A DNA stretch of 64,000 nt from Caldifarciminota bacterium UBA1063 (GTDB lineage Bacteria; Hydrothermota; Hydrothermia; UBA1063), in the NCBI GenBank assembly GCA_002316275.1, contig DCDE01000019.1:1-64000 (forward strand), in the 5' to 3' direction. Below, piece by piece: positions 41,893 to 50,077 of the stretch; position 1 is the stretch's first letter, and every line of letters starts with the position of its first letter. The notes beneath the pieces are model-generated. The model made no database searches. It saw only the letters and a list, made by a program, of their open reading frames with translations, and was not told the origin of the DNA. A program made the translations under genes and the position numbers.

Positions 41893-42956
41893 ATCTTTCT
41901 TTTGTAATACTTCCCTGGTAACTCGGTGATAAATCCGTCTACTTCGAGTTCGAATAATATCGCAAGGAGGTCGGGAGTGCAAAGCTTAGACTTTGCTAAA
42001 ATTTCGTCAAATGAGAGTGGCTCATAGGTTATTATCTCGAAGATTTTCTTCACAGTAGGTGGGAGTTCTATCTCTTGTACTTCATTTTTTGCAACTTCAA
42101 GCCCTATTCCAAAGTCTTCAAGTATATCTTCTATACCGAGGACCATTTTTGCGCCATCTCTTATGAGTTGATTTGTACCTCGTGACATAGGAGAATTTAT
42201 CGGACCTGGTACCGCATAGACTTCTTTTCCCAGTTCCAAAGCCCACCTTGCTGTTATGAGAGCGCCACTCTTGTCTCCAGCTTCAACTACTAAAACACCA
42301 CTTGAGAGTCCGGCAATGAGGCGGTTTCTCCTGGGAAAGTTTTCTTTAAGGGGTTTCGTCCGTGGTAAGAACTCGGAGAGGATAGTCCCGGATTTTACAA
42401 TCTCTTGAAGTAAACTGCGATTTTCAGGAGGATAATGCACGTCGATACCACAGCCAAGGACTGCAATGGTATAGCCTCCCTTTTGCAGTGCGGTTTTATG
42501 GGCTACGGTATCTATGCCTCTTGCGCCTCCAGAAATAATCATAAAGCCGTTCTCTACAAGGTCTGAAATAAACTTAGCAGCAACCTCAACACCGTATCGG
42601 GTAGGTGTGCGTGTCCCCACGACAGCGATGGATTTACTTGTAATCAAAGGGCTTTTCCCCCTATAAAAGAGTACGGGCGGGAACATTTCATGAAGCCTGA
42701 AGGGTTCTGGATATTCTTCAGAGAGAAGGTCTATACATTTTGACTTCGATTCTTCCAGAGATTTTAAATTCTGAGCGATATCATCCTTTGAAGTGTTTTT
42801 TATCTTTAATGCTATGTTATCTGGTACTAAATTTTTTAAGGTACTCAGTGGTGCATCGAAAACCTTCTCCGCAGAGCCGAAGTATTTAACGAGTTTTGAG
42901 TAATGTACAGGGCCGATACCTTTGATTGAGTAGAGGGTGTATATGTATTCTTCCAT
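41889..42956 (-). CDS. dprA: DNA-processing protein DprA (Smf)
   Basis: A Rossmann-fold protein of 355 residues that loads RecA on incoming single-stranded DNA during transformation. An N-terminal helix-hairpin-helix (GIGPVHYSKLVKYFG) is followed by VGTRTPTRYG, SGGARGIDTVAHKTAL and AVLGCGIDVHYPPENRSL. FPRRNRLIAGLSSGVLVVEAG and the EVYAVPGPINSPMSRGTNQLI segment follow, with a small C-terminal winged helix near 290-355. It is downstream of the large TPR gene by 5 bases. Its presence suggests competence genes elsewhere. Confidence 0.95.
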   Translation of the reverse strand: MEEYIYTLYSIKGIGPVHYSKLVKYFGSAEKVFDAPLSTLKNLVPDNIALKIKNTSKDDIAQNLKSLEESKSKCIDLLSEEYPEPFRLHEMFPPVLFYRGKSPLITSKSIAVVGTRTPTRYGVEVAAKFISDLVENGFMIISGGARGIDTVAHKTALQKGGYTIAVLGCGIDVHYPPENRSLLQEIVKSGTILSEFLPRTKPLKENFPRRNRLIAGLSSGVLVVEAGDKSGALITARWALELGKEVYAVPGPINSPMSRGTNQLIRDGAKMVLGIEDILEDFGIGLEVAKNEVQEIELPPTVKKIFEIITYEPLSFDEILAKSKLCTPDLLAILFELEVDGFITELPGKYYKRKI

Positions 42957-42961
42957 AGGGT

Positions 42962-45478
42962 CTAAGGATGGTTTCCGAGGTCAAATTCCTTTAAAACCGA
43001 GTGAAGAGCCTCAAGCTTTTCTTTGACTTTTTCCCTGAGATCCACTATTTCTGCCACATGCAAATTTTCCGTTATTTCCAAGAAGATAAGCATGTTAAGA
43101 GCATTTTGATTGGAAATTACCTCGATGTTTTTAAAATCAACACTCTTTTGTATTGAAGATTTCAGCGTAATAATTGTTTCCAGAAGCTCTTTGAGGTTTA
43201 AAAGGAAGGTGCTTCGCGTCCTTACACTTTTTAGCAAAGCCTGTGCACTTTGCAACTCTTCAAATCTTATGAGGTAAGAAGCGAGTTCGAGAGAAATTAT
43301 GTTTGACCTCAGGTAGTTATGCTGTGTGCGTGTCCTGGCAATTTCCATTTCCATCAGTTTTTTACCCTTTTCGAATTTACCAACTTTAAGGGAATAGAGG
43401 CCCATAAGGTAAAAATAAGCATAATTTTGGATAGGAGGGCCGCTAAGCATGTCTTCGATAGAGTAACGTAAAAACCTTGCAACATTTTCAGGTGGGAGTA
43501 TGTAAAGGTATATCTTTCCGATTTGTTCCAAGATATAGTTTTTTGCATATTCGTCGTTGATACTTGTAGAAAGCCACAATACATGCTCAATGTGGAAAAA
43601 AGCCTCCCGGGCCTTGAGCTCAAGAAGGAGCGTTTCAGCCAATTTGAGTTCAGTCAAGAGGGATAAGCTTTCTTCAGAATGTATCTTTAGTGATTTTGTG
43701 TAATTCTCTATAGCCCTTTCGGGGTGGTTGTAGTAATATTCTGTATCACCAACAAGTTCATATGGGAGTGATCTATTGTATGATGTGGGGCTTAAGTTCC
43801 GAGCGACTTTCTTAAGTTTCTTCACTAAGTGAGGGTCTAACTGGTCCTTCTTTAATGCGAGTTTGTATTGCTCAAAGAATAGTTCTGTTGGGCATCTCGA
43901 AGAACTTGATTCAAGCTCCTTTAGGATCTTGCATGCAGATTTGACTTCGCCGATTTGATTTAGTAGCTGAATCTGTTTTATGGAAATACTCCTTTTGAGT
44001 TTAGTTGGAGCTTTGCTTGACTTTATGGCTTCCTCCATAAATTTCAGCGCGCGGTGATAGTTTCCATTTTTTGTATATAGGTTAGCTATCATCAGTCTTA
44101 GTTCTGTTCTAATACGTGGGCTTTTTGTAATAATGAGAGCCCTTTTCAGGTGCTTAATAGCTTCTTCTATTTTGTTGTTCTTAAGATCTTCATCTGAGGC
44201 CTCAAGGTAATATCTTAAGGTACTCCTATAATTTCCAGCCAACTCAAAATGTCGAGCAATCTGCCACGAAGGTACTAACGATCCGTTCATTTTCTTTTTA
44301 CACAGGCTATCTGCGAGATAGCCATGAATTCGCCTACATTCGGCAGGAGAAAGGTGTGCCTCGGGTATAAAATCTAAAGCAGGTAAGGATGAAGAGAGTT
44401 TACCTCCTCTGACTCTGATAGTTCCCATCTGCACGAGCTTCTCAAGAGCGGCTTCAAACTCCTGAATTTTAACACCGGGTATCATTTTTACTAACTCTTT
44501 TTTTTCGATAGGATGTGCAGAGGAAATTATAGCGTATAATAAAGTCCTTTCAGTTTTATTCAGAGAGTCAAATAAATTGCTCTCTGTGAAGGGGAAAATT
44601 TTAGTGTGAGAATCCGTCCCGGGGACTTCAATAATCCAGCCTAAATCAGGGTTCCATAAAATGTGTTTCTGGGAAATCATAGAATCGACGAGACTTAGTA
44701 TTGTTCTGTACCTTCCCATAGATCTATAATAGATAATCTCAAGTAGGTCCCTGCCGATGTTCGGATATACGAAATATGATTGTAGTATCTTTTGAGTCTC
44801 TTCTATTGATACGGAATCAATTTTTATGACCTCATCGGAGGAATCATCAAGATTCAATCCCTTAAATTGCAACAATTTTAAGGCTTGCCATTTATTATCT
44901 TTATTAACCTTGAGAAAGTAATCCTCTGATTTGCGCTCAACTGTACATGGCATTGCAGAGATGATGGTGAGAAGATCAGCGATCTGATTGAACCATGATT
45001 CAGGGGTGTCGACTAAAGCTTCTTTTACGCCCCGATCCAAAAGTTCCAGAAGTTTCAGATAACCTTCTATGTTCGGTATATGAAGATACCGCTTTTTATT
45101 CTTTACCTTAGAATAAACATTGTGGAGATGTGTAGAAGGGTGACGCATAATTTTTTTTATTTGGACCACGGCGCTGTTGAACTTAACATTTTTGTGGGAC
45201 AGTTCTCCAATTCTTTCTGTTATTGTTTTAATGAAAGCGTAGGGGTCAAAACTAAGTGAGATAAGAGCAGAGTTCTGAAAGTAAAATGTCCGTGCCTTGT
45301 CTATATCTGTGAGGGAGTCTAAAGGGGAGTTAGGTGTGTCTTTGAGCTGTAATGGAGCGAAATCCAAAGATTCTATATATACTAAATAAAATGGTTTGCC
45401 CGTCAAGTGGAAATCGATACACGTATCCAGAAAGTCCAAGTTATTTAAGCTTGAACACAATGGGGCAAAATCTTGCAT
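42962..45478 (-). CDS. Large TPR regulator with degenerate ATPase-like head
   Basis: An 838-residue cytosolic protein without signal peptide. The first 280 residues resemble the ATPase part of STAND/MalT-like regulators, but no Walker A P-loop is visible. Residues about 300-390 look like a winged-helix linker (NKTERTLLYAIISSAHPIEK). Tetratricopeptide helices run from about 420 to 700 (NGNYHRALKFMEEAI and similar). The start is set at ATG 45478, not 45496, by the leaderless promoter. It is probably a scaffold or signal-integrating protein. It sits divergently beside a degraded two-component system and upstream of dprA. Confidence 0.7.
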   Translation of the reverse strand: MQDFAPLCSSLNNLDFLDTCIDFHLTGKPFYLVYIESLDFAPLQLKDTPNSPLDSLTDIDKARTFYFQNSALISLSFDPYAFIKTITERIGELSHKNVKFNSAVVQIKKIMRHPSTHLHNVYSKVKNKKRYLHIPNIEGYLKLLELLDRGVKEALVDTPESWFNQIADLLTIISAMPCTVERKSEDYFLKVNKDNKWQALKLLQFKGLNLDDSSDEVIKIDSVSIEETQKILQSYFVYPNIGRDLLEIIYYRSMGRYRTILSLVDSMISQKHILWNPDLGWIIEVPGTDSHTKIFPFTESNLFDSLNKTERTLLYAIISSAHPIEKKELVKMIPGVKIQEFEAALEKLVQMGTIRVRGGKLSSSLPALDFIPEAHLSPAECRRIHGYLADSLCKKKMNGSLVPSWQIARHFELAGNYRSTLRYYLEASDEDLKNNKIEEAIKHLKRALIITKSPRIRTELRLMIANLYTKNGNYHRALKFMEEAIKSSKAPTKLKRSISIKQIQLLNQIGEVKSACKILKELESSSSRCPTELFFEQYKLALKKDQLDPHLVKKLKKVARNLSPTSYNRSLPYELVGDTEYYYNHPERAIENYTKSLKIHSEESLSLLTELKLAETLLLELKAREAFFHIEHVLWLSTSINDEYAKNYILEQIGKIYLYILPPENVARFLRYSIEDMLSGPPIQNYAYFYLMGLYSLKVGKFEKGKKLMEMEIARTRTQHNYLRSNIISLELASYLIRFEELQSAQALLKSVRTRSTFLLNLKELLETIITLKSSIQKSVDFKNIEVISNQNALNMLIFLEITENLHVAEIVDLREKVKEKLEALHSVLKEFDLGNHP

Positions 45479-45484
45479 TTTCAA

Positions 45485-45513
45485 AGCATAAATCATACCT
45501 AAAACTTTTTCAA
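45485..45513 (-). promoter_or_regulatory. TPR regulator promoter (leaderless)
   Basis: TTGAAA (45508-45513), a 17-base spacer and TATGCT (45485-45490) are followed by 6 bases and ATG 45478. The upstream in-frame ATG (45496) overlaps the spacer and cannot be used by this transcript. Confidence 0.6.
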
Positions 45514-45664
45514 ACTCGCCTAAGTATACCTGGCTTTTGGTAAAATTTCCTTTTTGATTGAGCTCTTTTCAATTCAATACTTAATGTAAAATTTTGAGAG
45601 TTGGCAAGAACCTTAAAGGTGGAAAAGAGAATTGTTTCATTCCCCGTGTGCTCGAAGCATTTTT

Positions 45665-46060
45665 TATGCAATTGAGCCTTATGAAACTGGAATTAAACTT
45701 GTAACAAGTTTGTCTACACGCTGACGAGCAATTGTTAGAACAGGCTGTTTCAAATATAATAGAGAATAGCGTTGAGGCTTCTTAGGGAGGCCTATGGCAA
45801 AGACTAATGGGATGGGTATAGGATTCAGCGTTGTCCAGTCAAAGGGAGCACTCGATATATTACTTAGGTACGATTATCCTGGTAATGTGTGTGAATTATG
45901 TTGTTGGCGAGACGAGCTTGATTTCAGAAATTTAATGGGGATTGGCGATTTGCCACTAAATGTATTCAAAAGGAGACCTTGTTAAGCTGAGAGCAGCTCA
46001 AAGGTTGGGAATTTCTGAACGAGGGTTTAGGTATAAAATGAAAGCACAGAGTATAAGATT
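45665..46060 (+). pseudogene. Remnant of a sensor kinase plus NtrC-type regulator
   Basis: Translated pieces in several frames match, in order, parts of a histidine kinase and a sigma-54 activator. AIEPYETGIKLVTS and LHADEQLLEQAVSNIIENS correspond to the kinase ATPase N-box. KTNGMGIGFSVVQS corresponds to the kinase G-box. ALDILLRYDYPGNVCEL corresponds to the C-terminal end of an AAA+ activator domain (normally WPGNVREL). LRAAQRLGISERGFRYKMKA corresponds to a Fis-type helix-turn-helix. The parts are separated by a frameshift, stops and large deletions; the receiver and most of the AAA+ domain are missing. It is not a working gene, although one frame (45794-45985) is open for 63 codons. Confidence 0.7.
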
Positions 46061-47233
46061 ATGGAAAGAGCGATAGTTAAGGGAAGCCCTGCTCAGATGT
46101 TAAATCACCCATGGGTTTACTCTGGAAACTTAGTTGAATGTAAGGCAGAAAAGGGCGCGTCGGTTGAGGTGTATTCTAAAAGCGGGGTATTCCTTGGCTC
46201 TGCGATATATAATCCCGAATCCTCCATCGCTTTGCGCTTTTACTCGAGAAAAAGGGATAAGCTCGATTATTATGCAATTAAAGAACGAATAATTCTTGCT
46301 GATGGGAAAAGGAAAAGGTATTTTACGGAACCTTATTACAGGATAGTCTTCAGCGAGAGCGATATGCTCCCTGGCCTGATTATAGACCGATATGGCAATG
46401 GCTTTGTGCTCCAAATCAACTCTTACGGCATGGAGATAAGGAGAAGCGAAATTGTTAAAGCCCTTTACGACGTCTTTCAGCCCGATTTCATTGTGGAAAG
46501 AAGCTCAGGTTATTCCAGAAGGTTGGAGGGTTTAAAAGAAAATAGTGGAGTATTGATGAATGAAAGTGGCCTCGATTTAACTCGTGTAATAGTAGCAGAA
46601 GGTGGTCTTAAGTATTACGTTGACCTTCTCAAAGGGCAGAAAACCGGATTCTACTATGATCAGAGAAGAAACAGAGAAATAATAGAGAACTACATTTCAG
46701 GGGGCATCGTAATGGATTTATTCTCTTACGTCGGGGCTTTTACTCTAAGAGCATTAAGAAAGGCTAATAAAGTGTTTGCAGTAGACATTTCTGAGGAGTC
46801 AATTACTCTTCTTAAAGAGAATGTTAAATTCAATGGGTTTAGCGAGGATCGCATAATTGTGGAAGTTAAAGATGCTTTTGATTTTCTTGAGGAGGTAGGG
46901 TCTCTTAAGCTTAAATTTGATTTTATTATAATGGATCCCCCTTCCTTTGCTAAGAGAGGTAGGGACGTGGAAAGTGCAATTGCCTCATATATAGAACTCG
47001 TATCCAAGGGTATTGATATACTCGAAAACAAGGGACAAATGGCGATTTTTAGTTGTAGCAATTACATAAAGTGGGAACATTTCGCTTCTGTGCTTCAAAG
47101 GGGGACGAGGAGTACAGGCAGAAGTTTTAGCATTTTAGACTATATGTATCAAGATTTTAGGGACCATCGCGTCCCGACAAACTTTCCAGAGGCAGAGTAT
47201 TTGAGGGGGTATATAATTAAGGAGGACATATAA
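46061..47233 (+). CDS. RlmI-like 23S rRNA (cytosine) methyltransferase
   Basis: A 390-residue class I methyltransferase with an N-terminal PUA domain (about 1-75, LNHPWVYSGNL). A central EEHEE-type segment follows, then the SAM fold: MDLFSYVGAFTLRAL (motif I), VFAVDISEESI (motif II) and FIIMDPPSFAKRG (motif IV). This order matches RlmI, which makes m5C1962 in 23S rRNA. There is no SD site at ATG 46061. A TATAAG box 3 bases upstream is too close for a normal promoter. It overlaps the end of the fossil regulator region, and fabD follows directly. Confidence 0.88.
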   Translation: MERAIVKGSPAQMLNHPWVYSGNLVECKAEKGASVEVYSKSGVFLGSAIYNPESSIALRFYSRKRDKLDYYAIKERIILADGKRKRYFTEPYYRIVFSESDMLPGLIIDRYGNGFVLQINSYGMEIRRSEIVKALYDVFQPDFIVERSSGYSRRLEGLKENSGVLMNESGLDLTRVIVAEGGLKYYVDLLKGQKTGFYYDQRRNREIIENYISGGIVMDLFSYVGAFTLRALRKANKVFAVDISEESITLLKENVKFNGFSEDRIIVEVKDAFDFLEEVGSLKLKFDFIIMDPPSFAKRGRDVESAIASYIELVSKGIDILENKGQMAIFSCSNYIKWEHFASVLQRGTRSTGRSFSILDYMYQDFRDHRVPTNFPEAEYLRGYIIKEDI

Positions 47234-47234
47234 G

Positions 47235-48158
47235 ATGGAAAGTTTCATATTTATGTTTCCTGGGCAGGGTTCCCAGTATGTGGGAATGATGGAAGATTTT
47301 TATAGAAACGATGATAGGACAAAGAAAATGCTTAGGGAAGTAGAAAATGTTCTTAACTTCCCACTGGGGTATACCATGTTTAATGGACCTGAAGAAGGGC
47401 TAACAAGGACTTTATACACGCAACCAGCGATTTTTGTTCATAGTGCTTCTATCTGTGCCATTCTTAGAGAGAGTGGTATTGAGCCTTATGTAGCGTTGGG
47501 GCACAGTCTCGGGGAAGTGACCGCTCTCTTTGCAGCGGGAGCCTTGAATTTCTCCGATGCAGTGAGAGTTGTAGCAAAGCGCGCCGAGGTTATGGACAAT
47601 GTGTATGAAAGGGGAGCAATGTCTGCTGTTATAGGCCTTGATATTGAGAAGATAGAAGAGGTGCTTAAACCTTTTGGAAGGAGAGTGGTTATTGCTAATA
47701 TAAATTCTCCATCACAGGTAGTGGTTTCAGGGTTACTTGCCGATATGGAAGTGGTAGAAGAAAAACTTAAAGAACAGGGTGCAAGAAAAGTCATAAGGCT
47801 TAACGTTTCTAACGCATTTCACTCACCCCTCATGGAACCTGCTCAAAGGGAGTTTGCAGAATTTATCGAAGATATTAAATTCGAAACTCCAAAGGCTCCA
47901 GTAATACCTAATGCAGAACCCGGGCTTGAAACGAACCCCATTGTTTTAAAAGAACTTCTGATAAAACAGATGTGTAGTACCGTGAACTGGGTTGAATCGA
48001 TTCGAATTGCAGGAAAGATCAGGTCAGGGGTTTTTTTAGAAGTGGGTCCGAAACGAACTCTCGGTAGATTTCTGAGAGAGATTCTTGGCGATGTTCCATA
48101 TATTTCCATCGATACGTATCAAGATCTTCTGAATTTTTTAGATCAAGCGAAATCTTGA
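47235..48158 (+). CDS. fabD: Malonyl-CoA:ACP transacylase
   Basis: FabD moves malonyl from CoA to acyl-carrier protein. The 307-residue protein has FPGQGSQYVGM at the start, the nucleophile Ser in GHSLGEVTAL, the catalytic His in NAFHSPLM, and a late EVGPKRTLG. It has a GGAGG site before ATG 47235, immediately after the RlmI-like stop. The rpsF promoter lies over its last codons. fabG is at 38.6 kb and accA at 6 kb, so the lipid genes are scattered. Confidence 0.95.
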   Translation: MESFIFMFPGQGSQYVGMMEDFYRNDDRTKKMLREVENVLNFPLGYTMFNGPEEGLTRTLYTQPAIFVHSASICAILRESGIEPYVALGHSLGEVTALFAAGALNFSDAVRVVAKRAEVMDNVYERGAMSAVIGLDIEKIEEVLKPFGRRVVIANINSPSQVVVSGLLADMEVVEEKLKEQGARKVIRLNVSNAFHSPLMEPAQREFAEFIEDIKFETPKAPVIPNAEPGLETNPIVLKELLIKQMCSTVNWVESIRIAGKIRSGVFLEVGPKRTLGRFLREILGDVPYISIDTYQDLLNFLDQAKS

Positions 48159-48183
48159 AAGTACCTTAAAATAGTTTTATACT
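48155..48183 (+). promoter_or_regulatory. rpsF operon promoter
   Basis: TTGAAA (48155-48160, overlapping the fabD stop), a 17-base spacer and TATACT (48178-48183). The predicted start near 48190 leaves a leader of about 19 bases that includes GGAGG. Confidence 0.72.
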
Positions 48184-48208
48184 AAGTAACTCAAGGGAAG
48201 GAGGTATA

Positions 48209-48487
48209 ATGAGAAATTATGAGATGATGGTCATAATAGATCCGACACTTCAAGATGAGGAAAGGGATGGTTTAATTGAAAAATTGAAGAGTATTATAGA
48301 AAAAAATGGGAAAGTTACATCGATGGAGGTATGGGGTAAAAGAGAGATGGCTTACGAGATAAACAAAAACAAAGAGGGCTTTTATGTTCTTTTCAACTTT
48401 GAAGCCGAACCTCAATCTATATCGAAGCTAAAACAGGAAGTCAGGATGAATAAATCCTATCTAAGGGAACTTATTGTGAGGAAATGA
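48209..48487 (+). CDS. rpsF: 30S ribosomal protein S6
   Basis: A 92-residue ribosomal protein beginning MRNYEMMVIIDPTLQDEE, with MEVWGKREMAYEINKNKEGFY in the middle, ending LRELIVRK. It has a strong GGAGG before the ATG. It leads the classic S6-SSB-S18-L9 operon. S18 is its binding partner in the 30S platform. Its stop overlaps the ssb start. Confidence 0.97.
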   Translation: MRNYEMMVIIDPTLQDEERDGLIEKLKSIIEKNGKVTSMEVWGKREMAYEINKNKEGFYVLFNFEAEPQSISKLKQEVRMNKSYLRELIVRK

Positions 48488-48960
48488 TGGCTGAATTAAG
48501 GTTTCCGAATATAAATTTAGTGGTGTTGTCAGGGAGACTCGTTGAGGATGCTGTGGTACGCTATACTCCGCAAGGTACTCCCGTTTGCAATGTGCGCTTT
48601 GCCAGCGATAGAAATTACCGTAACGCTCAGGGTCAATGGGTAAAAGAGCCCCTTTTTATTAGCCTTGTTTTATATAGAGGAGTTGCAGAGAGAGACATTG
48701 GAAAGCTAAAAAGGGGTACTCCTCTCATTGTTGAAGGCAGTTTGAGGTCGAGGGAATTTGAGACTCGAGAAGGGCAAAAGAGGACGGTCTTTGAAATTGT
48801 TGTTCGAAGGCTACACATACTTGAGAAGGGTCAAGGAGAGGAGCCTGTATATGCCCCTGAAGAGGAAGAGTTATCTGACGAGATTACTGCCGAGCCTGAC
48901 GAAGGCGGTGGAATAACAGGGGGAAAGAATGATGAAGAAGGGGAAGATCTTCCTTTTTAA
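48487..48960 (+). CDS. ssb: Single-stranded DNA-binding protein
   Basis: An OB-fold protein of 157 residues: NLVVLSGRLVEDAVVRYTPQGTP, then EPLFISLVLYRGVAERD and the GTPLIVEGSLRSREFE block. A disordered acidic linker of about 40 residues leads to the C-terminal tip EGEDLPF that binds partner proteins. ATG 48487 overlaps the rpsF stop (ATG 48484 is the alternative). It is located, as usual, between rpsF and rpsR. Confidence 0.95.
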   Translation: MAELRFPNINLVVLSGRLVEDAVVRYTPQGTPVCNVRFASDRNYRNAQGQWVKEPLFISLVLYRGVAERDIGKLKRGTPLIVEGSLRSREFETREGQKRTVFEIVVRRLHILEKGQGEEPVYAPEEEELSDEITAEPDEGGGITGGKNDEEGEDLPF

Positions 48961-48976
48961 AATGAGGAGGTTTTGA

Positions 48977-49213
48977 ATGGGTAAAACTTTCAGAGTAAGA
49001 GAGGTTTCATGTGAATTCTGCAAAGATGGAGTTAAGGAGATCGATTACAAGAATGTGGAGGTGCTTTTAAAATATGTTTCAAGGAAGGGTAAGATTCTGC
49101 CGAGGAGGACTACCGGAACTTGTGCCTTCCACCAGAGAAAGCTTTCAAAGGCTATCAAAAGAGCAAGAATGATTGCTCTGCTTCCTTATAGTGAAAGCTA
49201 TTATCTCTCATGA
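48977..49213 (+). CDS. rpsR: 30S ribosomal protein S18
   Basis: A 78-residue protein with the signature YKNVEVLLKYVSRKGKILPRR followed by TGTCAFHQRKLSKAIKRAR. It carries extra Cys residues (C11, C14 and C49) with His52, so it may bind zinc, as in several S18 proteins. GGAGG lies just upstream. Its stop overlaps the rplI start by 4 bases. Confidence 0.96.
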   Translation: MGKTFRVREVSCEFCKDGVKEIDYKNVEVLLKYVSRKGKILPRRTTGTCAFHQRKLSKAIKRARMIALLPYSESYYLS

Positions 49214-49668
49214 AAGTGTTCCTGCTTAGAGACGTTCCTAAGGTGGGCAGAGCAGGAGATATTGTAGAGGTAAATGACGGGTATGCGCGTAATTTTCTCA
49301 TAAAGAACGGATTCGCTGAGGTAGCGACTGATTCAGTGATCAGGAAAGTTGAAAACGAGAAAAGACTTGCAAAGTCTCGAGAGAATTCGAAGAAAGGTAA
49401 GGCTGAACTTCTTAAGGCTGAGATCGAGAACATTGGAGAGGTTGTTTTCGAAAAATCCTCCTCAAAGGAGGGTAAGATCTTTGGTTCGGTGAGCAGCATC
49501 GAAGTTATGGAAGAACTTAAAAAGCGAGGTATTTCAGTAGAAAAAGGTATGATTCACATGGACCACATAAAAGAAGCGGGAACTCATGAAATAAAAATAA
49601 AGTTATATCCAGGGGTAGAGGCAACTCTTCAAATCAGAGTAGTTCCAAAAGAAATTGGCACTCATTGA
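49210..49668 (+). CDS. rplI: 50S ribosomal protein L9
   Basis: The N-terminal domain MKVFLLRDVPKVGRAGDIVEV, with DGYARNFLIKNGFAE, binds 23S rRNA. A long helix (45-80) connects it to the C-terminal domain ending LRIRVVPKEIGTH-like. It has 152 residues, normal for L9. It overlaps rpsR by 4 bases and the nuclease gene by 14 bases. Confidence 0.96.
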   Translation: MKVFLLRDVPKVGRAGDIVEVNDGYARNFLIKNGFAEVATDSVIRKVENEKRLAKSRENSKKGKAELLKAEIENIGEVVFEKSSSKEGKIFGSVSSIEVMEELKKRGISVEKGMIHMDHIKEAGTHEIKIKLYPGVEATLQIRVVPKEIGTH

Positions 49669-50077
49669 ACTTATAGTTGAGAAAGTTCGTTTTCCTGAAA
49701 TCGCCGATGAAAGCCCCGTTATATACTTAAAAGAAAAAGATGGCGAAAGGGAGCTTCCCATTGTAATTGGACTTCCTGAGGCTCAATCTATTACAATGGC
49801 TATTCAGAATTATAAAACTCCCAGGCCACTTACTCATGACTTAATCAAAAATCTTATTGATGCGTTCGGTTTGAAACTCGACAGGGTGGTGTTAAACGAT
49901 CTGAGAGATAATACCTATTTTGCAAGGTTAGTTTTATACGATGAAGAACGGAGAGTCATGTATAGCATCGATGCGAGACCTTCTGATTCCATAGCACTCG
50001 CGGTCCGTACGGGCGCTCCTATTTTTGTTTCCGAATATGTTTTAAGAAAGGCACTATATTTTGGGGAAAACCACTGA
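49655..50077 (+). CDS. Bifunctional nuclease (BFN/DUF151) domain protein
   Basis: A 140-residue protein with the BFN pattern: IYLKEKDGERELPIVIGLPEAQSI near residues 24-45, RPLTHDLIKNLIDAFG, and ARPSDSIALAVRTGAPIFVSE. Such domains have RNase/DNase activity in plants and often sit near UvrB/C-like or metabolic genes in bacteria. It starts with TTG (49655), inside the end of rplI, and no ATG is available before the conserved region. It overlaps pyrD by 17 bases. Confidence 0.88.
   Translation: MALIELIVEKVRFPEIADESPVIYLKEKDGERELPIVIGLPEAQSITMAIQNYKTPRPLTHDLIKNLIDAFGLKLDRVVLNDLRDNTYFARLVLYDEERRVMYSIDARPSDSIALAVRTGAPIFVSEYVLRKALYFGENH

Noticed and set aside
45794..45985. 63-codon ORF as an intact small gene
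   Set aside because: Its residues are parts of a kinase G-box and an activator domain in a decayed locus, so it is listed as a pseudogene.
49655..49670. TTGGCAC at the BFN start as a sigma-54 -24 element
   Set aside because: No TTGC element at the required 5-base spacing.
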